Source of the DNA: Mucilaginibacter conchicola
Lineage (GTDB): Bacteria > Bacteroidota > Bacteroidia > Sphingobacteriales > Sphingobacteriaceae
Direction of reading: 5' to 3'
Assembly: GCF_003432115.1 (NCBI RefSeq)
Contig: NZ_QWDC01000001.1
Coordinates: 1,917,420-1,981,419 of the forward strand
Length of the DNA stretch: 64,000 nt
This document shows positions 27,142 through 36,215 of this stretch, piece after piece (within the stretch, counting starts at the first letter, position 1; the number at the start of each line of letters is the position of its first letter). Position numbers and translations under genes: made by a program. The notes under the pieces are model-generated. The model made no database searches, had not been told where the DNA came from, and saw nothing but the letters and a program-made list of their open reading frames with translations.

Positions 27142-27975
27142 GTGATTATAACTAAACTACAAGGTGGATTGGGAAACCAGTTGTTCCAATATGCAGTGGG
27201 CAGGCATCTTGCGCTTAAAAATAACGCACAATTAAAATTTGATCTGTCGTTTTACGGCGTACCCGAAAACGCATCATTCCGCCCGTTTGAGCTTGGTTCT
27301 TTTCAACTGGCTTCAACCGTAACTCCTAAAAATAACAGGTGGAATTACCAACTTAAACGCTTAGCCGGAAAACTGGGACTTATTAAGCTGATTACAGAAC
27401 GTAATACATCGTACAACCAGTCTGTTTTAGCGGCTAAGGGCAATGTGTATTTAGAAGGGTATTGGCAAAGTGAACGGTATTTTGCCGCTATTAGTGATAC
27501 CATCAGGCATGACCTTACTTTCCCTGAACCTGTACCTGAAGATCGACTTGAAATCATTGACCAGATAAAAAAAAACTTATCCGTGGCTGTTCACATCAGG
27601 CGTGGAGATTATGTAAAGCTTTCTAATTATGTTGATCTTGGTGAATCTGACTATTATAAAAAAGCGGTTGACCTAATAAGCAGCAAGTTGGATAACATAG
27701 TTTATTTTATATTTTCTGACGATATAGATTGGGTTAAGCAAAATATCCACCTGCAGGGTAATTGTGTATACGTCGAAAAGAGTGAGAATGCACTGGTTGA
27801 TTTGCAGCTGATAAGCCTTTGCCAACATCAAATTATAGCTAACAGTAGCTTTAGCTGGTGGGGGGCCTGGTTAAACAAAAATCCAACCAAGACCATTATC
27901 GCCCCAAATCGTTGGTTTTCTGATCCTCAAATTAATACCAGTGATATTATCCCATCAGGCTGGATAAAAATATAA
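27142..27975 (+). CDS. GT11 alpha-1,2-fucosyltransferase-like protein (copy 2)
   Basis: This 277-residue protein is a paralogue of the 23947 gene, with the same motif series: IITKLQGGLGNQLFQYAVGRHL, VAVHIRRGDYV, FIFSDDIDWVKQNI and NSSFSWWGAWLN. It should transfer L-fucose from GDP-fucose. The gene starts with GTG 22 bp after the methyltransferase gene. The two copies are clearly related but diverged, so they probably act on different acceptors and add two fucose residues per repeat unit (inference). Confidence 0.88.
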   Translation: MIITKLQGGLGNQLFQYAVGRHLALKNNAQLKFDLSFYGVPENASFRPFELGSFQLASTVTPKNNRWNYQLKRLAGKLGLIKLITERNTSYNQSVLAAKGNVYLEGYWQSERYFAAISDTIRHDLTFPEPVPEDRLEIIDQIKKNLSVAVHIRRGDYVKLSNYVDLGESDYYKKAVDLISSKLDNIVYFIFSDDIDWVKQNIHLQGNCVYVEKSENALVDLQLISLCQHQIIANSSFSWWGAWLNKNPTKTIIAPNRWFSDPQINTSDIIPSGWIKI

Positions 27976-27984
27976 TTATCTGTA

Positions 27985-28938
27985 ATGATAGCTTTTACCA
28001 TTTGCGCCAATAACTATATACCAAAAGCACAGGTTTTAGCAAGTTCCATACGTAACACCTCTTCTATACCGGTGTACCTTGTACTGGCCGACTCGCTAAA
28101 TGATACAATAGATTACTCTCTCTTAAATTTTGATGGCGTTATAACCGTTGAAGAATTGGGTATACCCAACCTGCAATGGATGAAAGAGAATTATCACGTT
28201 GTTGAATTTAGCACAGCTGTTAAATCATTTGCATTTACGTACTTTTTTGAGAAAACCTCTGCTGATCATGTTTTCTTTTTTGACCCTGACATAAAGGTTT
28301 ATTCACCGCTGCAAGATTTAGCTGCTTATTGGGACCACGCCTCGGTATTACTTACGCCACATATTTTAACCCCCATACCGTTTGATAATAAGTTCCCGGG
28401 AGAGAACCTTTTCCTGAACCATGGTATATATAACTTAGGATTTCTGGGGTTAAAAAGAGGAGATGTAACAAATACTTTATTGGCCTGGTGGAGTGCGCGT
28501 ATGAAAGAGAATTGTATTATCTCATTAGCACATGGTTTCTTTGTAGATCAACTATGGTTTAACCTTGCCCCAAGTTTATTTGGCGACGCTAAGGTTATAG
28601 AGCAACCAGGCTGCAACATGGCTTATTGGAACCTGCATGAACGGGATGTCACTTTGTCTGATGGTCAATTCCGGGTTAATAATCAACCTCTGTATTTTTA
28701 CCATTTTAGTGGCTTAGATACCAGTTTAACGCACATTTGCACCACAACAGACTATCGTTATACTTTCCACGAAAAACCAGGCCTGAAATTGCTTTACCAG
28801 GATTATGTAGATAACATTAACCAATTTACCCCGGGCCTGTTCAGCAATATCAAATACTTTGATGGTAAATACCCTATCCTGCCGCCAACGCCATCTTTAT
28901 TTCAAAGGCTGGTTAAAAAGATAAGAGCCCGGTTTTAG
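27985..28938 (+). CDS. Putative GT-A glycosyltransferase with DPD motif
   Basis: This 317-residue protein begins IAFTICANNYIPKAQVLASSI, a GT8-like start, and has a metal-site-like FFFDPDIKVY at about residues 95-104. The later HGFFVDQLWFN and YFYHFSG are typical of a group of uncharacterised transferases found in bacterial glycan loci. It has no signal peptide or membrane helix. Sugar donor and acceptor are unknown. It begins 10 bp after the second GT11 gene. Confidence 0.75.
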   Translation: MIAFTICANNYIPKAQVLASSIRNTSSIPVYLVLADSLNDTIDYSLLNFDGVITVEELGIPNLQWMKENYHVVEFSTAVKSFAFTYFFEKTSADHVFFFDPDIKVYSPLQDLAAYWDHASVLLTPHILTPIPFDNKFPGENLFLNHGIYNLGFLGLKRGDVTNTLLAWWSARMKENCIISLAHGFFVDQLWFNLAPSLFGDAKVIEQPGCNMAYWNLHERDVTLSDGQFRVNNQPLYFYHFSGLDTSLTHICTTTDYRYTFHEKPGLKLLYQDYVDNINQFTPGLFSNIKYFDGKYPILPPTPSLFQRLVKKIRARF

Positions 28939-28941
28939 TTA

Positions 28942-30090
28942 ATGCCTGTTACTACCGTTTATTTTATTTCTGAAACTGCGCCAGTAAATACCCACGCCAG
29001 TTCGGTTGTTTTTTACCGTCATCTCAAAAAATTATCTGAAGATGGGTACCGTGTTGTATGGATAACAGATAACAATTCATATCAGGCTGCAAAAGGCAAT
29101 GTAGAGCAATGGGAATCTATCGTATTGCCTAACAGGCAGTGGCATTTGCCTCCTTATCGTGGCAAAGGTTTGGCACAGCTATACCGTTTCAACTATTATT
29201 ATCGCAATTATCTGAAACAGCACATCCAAAAAGATAATGCTATTTTAATAACACATATCAGCGGGCAGTTTTTGGCCCCGTTCTCTGCCTTTGTTCATAG
29301 GCGCACAAATTTGCCTTTGGTCAGCTTTTTTCACGACGATATTTTAGAGCTAAATTTTCATAAAAACGCGAAAACGCTGATTCAAAATACGCAAAAAGTT
29401 CTTGAGGCCAGTTCCATAGTACTTACTGTTTCTAAAGCTTTTGAAAACAATTGGCCGCAGTACGCTTCAAAATTCAGAATACTTTACCCGGTACCCCATC
29501 CTCATAAAGTTTCAGGGAAACCAAAGACCGCATCAAAGGCCATAACAGTTGGATATTCGGGAGCCATATACGATGAAACCCTACCCTATTTTAAACAGGT
29601 TTTGCAAAACTTAAAAGGTGCCGATTTTAAATTGGTGATCATCGGCGACAGGAAAAAAACCGATTTTTTAAGTGACCTTTTTCCGGAGTCGTTAACCTGT
29701 ATAGATCTGTTTGATACTCCTGCAGAGGCATCTCAATTTTTAGTAGATAATTGCGATGCCATGCTTATCCCTTATCCGGGAACAATTGCAGAAATGCCCT
29801 GGATAGCTACTTGTTATCCAAGCAAATTTATACAGTATTGCCAGCTAAATTTGCCTACCATGATCATTGCCCCTACTTCTTCGGCAATAGGCGAATGGTG
29901 TATCACTAACCAGTGGGGGCTTTACTCAGATAGCTATGAGTCAAATTCGTTACATAAGTTATTAAATAACATAAGCAGCCAAACGATAATAACGCAAATG
30001 GCAAACCTTAATGCCGGCGAGTTTAAACCCGAACGTATTTTTCAGGAGCTTGATGATATTTTGCAAAGCATACTTAAACAGCATAATTAA
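28942..30090 (+). CDS. GT-B fold glycosyltransferase
   Basis: This 382-residue protein has an N-terminal Rossmann half starting TTVYFISETAPVNTHASSVVFYRHLKKL and a second half starting VGYSGAIYDETLPYFKQVL. The late stretch YPSKFIQYCQLNLPTMI resembles the donor-binding loop of GT4-type enzymes. The classic E-x7-E is not clear, so the exact family is uncertain. The gene packs tightly between its neighbours: 3 bp after the gene before and 0 bp before the next. Confidence 0.75.
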   Translation: MPVTTVYFISETAPVNTHASSVVFYRHLKKLSEDGYRVVWITDNNSYQAAKGNVEQWESIVLPNRQWHLPPYRGKGLAQLYRFNYYYRNYLKQHIQKDNAILITHISGQFLAPFSAFVHRRTNLPLVSFFHDDILELNFHKNAKTLIQNTQKVLEASSIVLTVSKAFENNWPQYASKFRILYPVPHPHKVSGKPKTASKAITVGYSGAIYDETLPYFKQVLQNLKGADFKLVIIGDRKKTDFLSDLFPESLTCIDLFDTPAEASQFLVDNCDAMLIPYPGTIAEMPWIATCYPSKFIQYCQLNLPTMIIAPTSSAIGEWCITNQWGLYSDSYESNSLHKLLNNISSQTIITQMANLNAGEFKPERIFQELDDILQSILKQHN

Positions 30091-31131
30091 ATGCCTGTAG
30101 ATATTTCTATCATCATACCCTGTTTTAACCGTGTAGCGCTCTTGAGGCAAACCCTCAAAAGTGTAGAGGCAGCAATAGGTGGACTAAATGCAGAAGTTAT
30201 ATTAGTTGACGATGGGTCTGACAGGCCAATTTCTGAGCAGATCACTGATTTTGCTCATCTGCCGCTTGTGATCAGCAGGCAAAAAAATGCGGGCTTAACT
30301 ACTGCAAGATACAACGGCTTGCTGATGGCAAAAGGAGAATATATACAGTTCCTTGACTCTGACGACCAGGTGGCGGCTAATAAATTCGACGTTCAGCTTA
30401 AACAAATGCGGGCTGTTGATGCCGACGTTAGTTACACTGATATTGCAGAATGTTTTATCGCAAACGAAACGGGTAAGCTAACAACAAAACACATATCGCA
30501 AATACGGCGTGTTGAAGAAGCGCCCTTGTTTTATATAAAAGTACAGCCGGCTCCGCACAGCCCTATATTTAAGCGGGAATATTTAACATCGGCCATTGCT
30601 AAAAGCTTCATCGCATTAAGTCGCGATTATGACCCTATTGCAGAGGTTTGGTTTTATTATAATCTATCTATCCATCCGGCTAAAATAATTAAGATAGATG
30701 AACCCTTAACACTATACATCCACCACAACCAGGAACGTATAACCAACCATTGGGAGTGGCAAGGTTTAAGCGCGTTGATGCTGATGCACCAATTTGCGCA
30801 GCATTTACCTGGTAATCATGATGTTTATGTTGAAAAGGCTAAAAATTACGTTGCTATAGCCGCATTTAATACCTATCGGGGCTTGCCTTATAACATAGAT
30901 GCCATGTTACAAGAAGCATTTATTGATATTTGGCGAAAACTGGGAAAAAGTAAAATATCCGATTTGAATGGTGGCAAATATTTTACTTTCTTATCTAAGA
31001 TCATCGGCCCTGTTACTACTTCCAAACTCTTTAAAAAACTAAATAGAAATAACTATCAACATACAAGAACGGTATCGAAGGCAGAGTTAGACGCTAAGCT
31101 TAAGCCGGTTTTGAAATTGATAAAATCATAG
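30091..31131 (+). CDS. GT2-family glycosyltransferase
   Basis: This 346-residue GT-A enzyme opens with VDISIIIPCFNRVALLRQTL, followed by the nucleotide-site VDDGSD and the metal motif QFLDSDDQ. A region of about 150 residues after the catalytic core is helical and lacks a membrane span, so the enzyme is cytoplasmic. Its ATG directly follows the stop of the previous gene. Sugar and linkage cannot be told. Confidence 0.85.
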   Translation: MPVDISIIIPCFNRVALLRQTLKSVEAAIGGLNAEVILVDDGSDRPISEQITDFAHLPLVISRQKNAGLTTARYNGLLMAKGEYIQFLDSDDQVAANKFDVQLKQMRAVDADVSYTDIAECFIANETGKLTTKHISQIRRVEEAPLFYIKVQPAPHSPIFKREYLTSAIAKSFIALSRDYDPIAEVWFYYNLSIHPAKIIKIDEPLTLYIHHNQERITNHWEWQGLSALMLMHQFAQHLPGNHDVYVEKAKNYVAIAAFNTYRGLPYNIDAMLQEAFIDIWRKLGKSKISDLNGGKYFTFLSKIIGPVTTSKLFKKLNRNNYQHTRTVSKAELDAKLKPVLKLIKS

Positions 31132-31157
31132 TTTACAGGATAACATTCCTTTTTTAA

Positions 31158-32201
31158 GTGACTAAAAGTACCCTCTGTTATAATTCAGAAGAGATTAAGA
31201 GAGCAACACCATCTAATTATTTAGACGGGGAGCTGGATTTTTGCAGAGATGAGTTTTCATACCAAACCAACCAAATCACTATAACCAATTATAAAAATTG
31301 TTACGTTACTTTTAGGGGGCATCTATACAACAATAATTACTCACTTGTAAAGAGATCATTAATTGCCAAGCAATTTGATAACAGCGGGTTTGTTAATTAT
31401 GTAAGGAAAATTGTGCTGGGTAAAAAACGTTTACTAACAGCAGGTAAAACATATCTTCTATGTTTTGATGAGTGGTCTGGCAATCATTATCACTGGATAA
31501 ATGATTTTTTAACGCGCCTGTGCGTAATAGCCGATCAACTGCATAATTATACCCTCTTATTGCCCGATGTGGCTTACATAAAAAATATAGGCGTTTTGCT
31601 ATTACCCTACTTCAATTTGCAGCCAAACCAGATAGAATGGATAAAGCCGAACGAAGTTTTAAAAGTAGCTAACCTTAACTTTGTTTCTCACCCGGTGATT
31701 ACCGGAAAAACGCATGACCGACTTGCTTACGCTTTAAAGAAAAGATTTGTACCACCGCCCGATTGTTCGGTTGACAAAAAACGCAGGATATACATTAGCC
31801 GGAGTAAATCATCGCAAAGATTTGTGCTTAATGAAGATGAGGTTATTTCTTTACTAAAACGCTTCGATTTTGAGATTATACACTACGAAGACCTTAATAT
31901 CCACGAACAAATTAAATTAACCTGCCAAGCCAACATGCTGGTTTCTATACACGGAGCAGGGCTTGCCAATGCAATTTTTATGTCCGACGATAGTGCCGTG
32001 CTTGAGTTTAGGCGGGATAATAAGTATATAAATCAATGCTATTGGCACCTCTCATCGGCTTTGCATTTAAAGTATTATTATTTATTTGGTGAACCCGACA
32101 GCGATATAGCAATTGAAGGGCATGGCTGTAATCTTACCATTCCGTTAGATAAGTTACAGTTAACTATTGAAAAGATGATAAGCGATCTATCAGATAAATA
32201 A
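31158..32201 (+). CDS. GT61-family glycosyltransferase (DUF563)
   Basis: This 347-residue protein has the marks of the GT61 family: FDEWSGNHYHWINDFLTRL at about residues 102-120, YISRSKSSQRFVLNEDEV near 213 and the conserved SIHGAGLANAIFM near 263. GT61 includes plant xylosyl- and arabinosyltransferases, and bacterial members occur in capsule and O-antigen loci. The gene starts with GTG. Its donor sugar is unknown. Confidence 0.85.
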   Translation: MTKSTLCYNSEEIKRATPSNYLDGELDFCRDEFSYQTNQITITNYKNCYVTFRGHLYNNNYSLVKRSLIAKQFDNSGFVNYVRKIVLGKKRLLTAGKTYLLCFDEWSGNHYHWINDFLTRLCVIADQLHNYTLLLPDVAYIKNIGVLLLPYFNLQPNQIEWIKPNEVLKVANLNFVSHPVITGKTHDRLAYALKKRFVPPPDCSVDKKRRIYISRSKSSQRFVLNEDEVISLLKRFDFEIIHYEDLNIHEQIKLTCQANMLVSIHGAGLANAIFMSDDSAVLEFRRDNKYINQCYWHLSSALHLKYYYLFGEPDSDIAIEGHGCNLTIPLDKLQLTIEKMISDLSDK

Positions 32202-32244
32202 CCTGTTTATTTTAACAAAGATGCTTAGCGTACAAAACCATTAA

Positions 32245-33171
32245 ATGTCTGTTCTGGGGAAAATAGCATATCACGTTTATCACAGGCCAATAGGTGAACT
32301 TCGCCGTATTAAAAAGTTGGGGGTGTTTAACGCTATCAGCATAAGTTTAGCACGCAGGCAAATGGCTTCGGCTTCGCTTAATTTAAAAGAAGTAGCAGAT
32401 CCCAACCGCCCGGCCTTTCCAATTTACATTTTAACGGGCAAAAAATATTGGTACCAAACCTCGTTTTGTTTATACTCGCTACAGAAAGTATCGCGCAGTA
32501 TTCAAATCAACGCCGTTTTGTTAGATGACGGTAGCTTTGACGATAAATTGATACGGCAAATTCGTTCACAATTTCCCGGTGTTAGTATTCAAACGGCAGC
32601 AGATCTGGAGAAGAAGATGAATGATTTTTTGCCCGTTAGCCGCTATCCTATCCTCAGGAAAAAAAGAGAAACTTATCCCCACATAAAAAAACTTACCGAT
32701 GCACATGCAGGCGAAAGCGGGTGGAAAATGGTGATCGATTCTGATATGCTATTTTTCAAAGAGCCTGCCTTACTTGAAAATTGGTTAAAGAATCCGTCGG
32801 CTCCATTCTTTTTACAGGATCCACAATACGCTTATTATTATACCCCTGATTTGATGACATCATTGGCAGGCGAGCCCATTCATGCAAATTTGAACGTAGG
32901 GATGGTAGGCCTTAACAGTGAAGGTATTGATTGGGATAAACTGGAAACCTGGATAGCAAAACTGGAAGCAAGCCAAGGTTCAAACTACCTTTTAGAACAA
33001 GCGCTAAGCGCTATGCTTGTTGCCGGCAAATCAATAATCGTAGCGCCCGAAAAAGATTACAGGGTGTTGCCAAACAAACAGGAAGTATTGGCCCCGCATG
33101 CCGTGCTTCATCATTACGTAGCAGAATCTAAGGAATGGTACTTTAAAAAAGCGTGGCAGAAACTGTTATGA
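32245..33171 (+). CDS. Putative GT-A glycosyltransferase
   Basis: This 308-residue protein has YILTGKKYWYQTSFCLYSLQKV near the start, typical of a nucleotide-sugar binding strand, and WKMVIDSDMLFFKEP at about residues 160-174, where DSD is the likely metal site. LNVGMVGLN and LEQALSAML follow as in GT8-like enzymes. I assign glycosyltransferase by these motifs and by context; the precise family is not recognised. The stop overlaps the next ATG. Confidence 0.7.
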   Translation: MSVLGKIAYHVYHRPIGELRRIKKLGVFNAISISLARRQMASASLNLKEVADPNRPAFPIYILTGKKYWYQTSFCLYSLQKVSRSIQINAVLLDDGSFDDKLIRQIRSQFPGVSIQTAADLEKKMNDFLPVSRYPILRKKRETYPHIKKLTDAHAGESGWKMVIDSDMLFFKEPALLENWLKNPSAPFFLQDPQYAYYYTPDLMTSLAGEPIHANLNVGMVGLNSEGIDWDKLETWIAKLEASQGSNYLLEQALSAMLVAGKSIIVAPEKDYRVLPNKQEVLAPHAVLHHYVAESKEWYFKKAWQKLL

Positions 33172-34160
33172 ATTATCCGCTGGTATCAATAATAATCCCT
33201 GTTTATAATGCCGAAAAACACCTTGCTCAATGCATCGAATCTGCCATGGCGCAAACGTGGCCAAATAAAGAACTCATTATAGTTAATGACGGCTCAACCG
33301 ATGATTCATTTAAAATTGCAACATCTTACAGTTGTAGTTGGATAAAAGTATTTGACAGGCCGAATAAAGGCGCAAGCGCAGCAAGAAACGAAGGGATGCG
33401 AAACGCACAGGGTGAATACATACAATTTTTAGACGCCGATGATCTTATAAGCGCCGACAAAATTGAGAAACAGGTAACGGCACTATTAGGCGATAGCAAC
33501 AAGTTAGCGGTTTGCAGTACCGTACATTTCTTTGATGATGATGACCCGGCGCTTAGCAGTGCTTCTGCTTATGAAGACCGTTTTTTAATAGATGCACCAC
33601 CCGAACATTTTCTGATAAACTTATGGGGCGGATACAGTGATAGTGGTTCGATGGTTCAACCCAATGCCTGGCTTATACCGCGGGGTATAGCAAACAAAGC
33701 CGGCTGGTGGGATGAGCAGCTTAGCCTGGACGATGATGGAGAATACTTTTGCCGGGTGGTTTTAGCATCAGAAGGCATAAAAAAAACCGAGGGATATAAT
33801 TATTACAGGAAATACCGTAACCAAAATAGTCTCTCGGCATTTAAGTCGCATAAAGGGATGAATAGTCTTTTACTATCCGTTATATCAAAAAAAAGCAACC
33901 TCTTAAAACGCAGCCAGGCAAAAGAGGCCCGGTTTGCTATCTACAAGTTGTTAATGGATATAATGGTTTCTTCATATCGCCGGTATCCCGATATCTACGC
34001 ACGGGCTTTGAAAGAGCTTCCTGCGCATTCTCCATCGGGTTACAAGCCATCAATTGGTGGGCCTTTGGCTTCATTAGTTGCCCGTATTGCGGGTTGGAAA
34101 ACAGCACGCACTTTACAATTAGCTTTAAAGGGCTTAAAAAACGTCAAGTTCAAACGCTGA
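33168..34160 (+). CDS. GT2-family glycosyltransferase
   Basis: This 330-residue GT-A enzyme has YPLVSIIIPVYNAEKHLAQCIESAM, VNDGSTDDS and QFLDADDLI. I placed the start at the ATG at 33168, which overlaps the previous stop as ATGA; a GTG at 33153 would only add five residues inside the neighbour. The C-terminal third is helical and basic and may bring it to the membrane surface. Donor and linkage are unknown. Confidence 0.85.
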   Translation: MNYPLVSIIIPVYNAEKHLAQCIESAMAQTWPNKELIIVNDGSTDDSFKIATSYSCSWIKVFDRPNKGASAARNEGMRNAQGEYIQFLDADDLISADKIEKQVTALLGDSNKLAVCSTVHFFDDDDPALSSASAYEDRFLIDAPPEHFLINLWGGYSDSGSMVQPNAWLIPRGIANKAGWWDEQLSLDDDGEYFCRVVLASEGIKKTEGYNYYRKYRNQNSLSAFKSHKGMNSLLLSVISKKSNLLKRSQAKEARFAIYKLLMDIMVSSYRRYPDIYARALKELPAHSPSGYKPSIGGPLASLVARIAGWKTARTLQLALKGLKNVKFKR

Positions 34161-34199
34161 GTATATATATCCGGGATTAACTAAATTTTAATCGTCGCA

Positions 34200-35177
34200 A
34201 TGATCACCCTTAATTTATTTTACGAAGAACCAGACCCGGATCGTTGGTTTAAATTTGATAGATATCCGCGTAGATACATAAGGAGATTGATAAGAGGCAG
34301 ATCAAGACCGGGCGGCCCCCAAATGGTTGCTATAAATTTGATAAAAGGCTTAGACAAAATAGGCGCACCCTATCGCATAAATGACTATCGGTATATAAAA
34401 AAACATCCAACAGAGATAGCGTGCATTATTGGCAAACCTCATCTGTTGTTTGATAAGAAATGGAAAAACCCGGTAATCTTGGGTGCCGCTATATATTCAC
34501 ACCCGGTTGACCATCCGGACCTGTTTAACAAATATCCGCAGGTAAAACGTGTTTTAGTACCCGGTGAATGGATATGTGATATGTTTAAGCCTTACTATGG
34601 CGATAAAGTAATTGCATGGCCGGTGGGCACAGATACTACAGATTGGCAACCTTCAGACCATGCACCAAAATATGATTTCCTGGTATATAATAAACTACCT
34701 AATTCTCCCTACCAGAGTGTACTGTTAAAACCAATATTGGAGCTACTGGCAAAACGAGCGTTATCGTATCAAATAGTTACCTACGGCAGCTATGATCAGC
34801 AAGAACTAAAAGAAAAATTAAGCCAATGCCGGGGTGCTATTTTCTTATCGCGAAGCGAAACACAAGGGTTGGCATACCAGCAAATATTAGCTACAGATAC
34901 ACCGATATTAGCCTGGGACCGTGAAGGATTTTGGGAAGACCCGGAATATTACCCGCATAGGGTGCAATACCAACCTGTGTCGTCTGTCCCCTATTGGGAT
35001 AAGCGTTGCGGAGTAAAATTCAGCGGGCCTGACGATCTTGAAGCACAGCTCGATTTGTTTTTAAAAAAAATACAGGATTTTAAACCACGGGAATATATTC
35101 TGGAAAATTTAACACTTGAGCACTGCGCTCAAAAGTATGTCCAAATTTATAAAGAGGTTTTAAAAGAATTAACTTGA
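34200..35177 (+). CDS. GT-B glycosyltransferase-like protein
   Basis: This 325-residue protein has RPGGPQMVAINLIKGL near residue 36, a strand VLVPGEWICDMFKPYYG and, in the C-terminal half, FLSRSETQGLAYQQILATDTPILAWD, which matches the E-x7-E region of GT4 enzymes in position. The N-terminal half is short for GT4. It carries no signal peptide. Its stop overlaps the TTG start of the next gene, which shows translational coupling. Confidence 0.75.
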   Translation: MITLNLFYEEPDPDRWFKFDRYPRRYIRRLIRGRSRPGGPQMVAINLIKGLDKIGAPYRINDYRYIKKHPTEIACIIGKPHLLFDKKWKNPVILGAAIYSHPVDHPDLFNKYPQVKRVLVPGEWICDMFKPYYGDKVIAWPVGTDTTDWQPSDHAPKYDFLVYNKLPNSPYQSVLLKPILELLAKRALSYQIVTYGSYDQQELKEKLSQCRGAIFLSRSETQGLAYQQILATDTPILAWDREGFWEDPEYYPHRVQYQPVSSVPYWDKRCGVKFSGPDDLEAQLDLFLKKIQDFKPREYILENLTLEHCAQKYVQIYKEVLKELT

Positions 35178-36187
35178 GAATATTACTGATCATGGACCCG
35201 GGGATACCGGTGCCCCCTAAACTATATGGCGGGCATGAACGACTGGTATACCTTTTTGCCGAAGAATATGCAAAACTGGGGCACCAGGTAACTTTATTGG
35301 CCGGGCCCAATTCGCATATCAGCGGGTCGGTTATAACGTTTGGCGTCAACGAGATCAACAGATCAAAAAGGCAACGTTTTAAAGAGGTACTTTTCGCCTG
35401 GAAATGGCTGCATAATAACAGCACTGGGTTTGATCTTATACATAATTTTGGTCGGCTTGTTTACTTGTTGCCGCTTTTAAACAGGCCTGCAAAAAAAATA
35501 ATGACCTACGGCCGACCGGTGTCGCAACGCGGTATCCGGTTAGTTAATAAGTTGCCTAACCGAAATATGATATTTACTGCCTGTAGTAATTATTGTGTAT
35601 CAACAGGTAATGTGGCCGGCCGGTGGGAAACGGTTTACAATGCCATTAATTTCGCAGATTATCAATTGGTAGAGCAAGTTGATGACGAGGCTCCGCTAAT
35701 GTTCCTTGGGCGGTTGGATCAAATCAAAGGGGCGCACGTGGCTATTCAGGTAGCCAAAGCTACCGGGAAGCGCTTGTTACTGGCCGGAAATATTTCTGAC
35801 CAGGAAGATGGCAAAGCTTACTTTGATTCAGTAATAGCACCACAGATAGATCAACAACAGATCATATACCTTGGCCCGTTAAATGACGAACAGAAAAACC
35901 TGTACCTGGGGCAAGCATCGGCTTTGCTTTTCCCGATAAGCTGGGACGAGCCTTTTGGTTTAGTAATGATAGAGGCAAATGCCTGCGGCACTCCGGTAAT
36001 TGCTTTTAGGCGCGGCTCCGTTCCCGAAGTAATTGAACCGGGGGTAAACGGAATAATTGTAGATAACGTTGATGAGATGATAATTGAGGTTGACAATGCT
36101 TTAAAGATAAACCGTAAAAGCTGCCGCCAGCGGGCCGAACAGCGTTTCGATGTTAAAAATATAGCACTTGATTATTTAAACCTGTGA
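35174..36187 (+). CDS. GT4-family glycosyltransferase
   Basis: This 337-residue GT-B enzyme has the typical N-terminal loop VPPKLYGGHERLVYLFAEEYAKLGH, the inter-domain strand MFLGRLDQIKGAHVAIQ and the donor-site motif EPFGLVMIEANACGTPVIAF with its E-x7-E pair. It is a retaining transferase by family. It starts with TTG, overlapping the previous stop by four bases. Confidence 0.88.
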   Translation: MRILLIMDPGIPVPPKLYGGHERLVYLFAEEYAKLGHQVTLLAGPNSHISGSVITFGVNEINRSKRQRFKEVLFAWKWLHNNSTGFDLIHNFGRLVYLLPLLNRPAKKIMTYGRPVSQRGIRLVNKLPNRNMIFTACSNYCVSTGNVAGRWETVYNAINFADYQLVEQVDDEAPLMFLGRLDQIKGAHVAIQVAKATGKRLLLAGNISDQEDGKAYFDSVIAPQIDQQQIIYLGPLNDEQKNLYLGQASALLFPISWDEPFGLVMIEANACGTPVIAFRRGSVPEVIEPGVNGIIVDNVDEMIIEVDNALKINRKSCRQRAEQRFDVKNIALDYLNL

Positions 36188-36215
36188 TAGAATAGCTTGC
36201 ATCCATTATTGTTAA

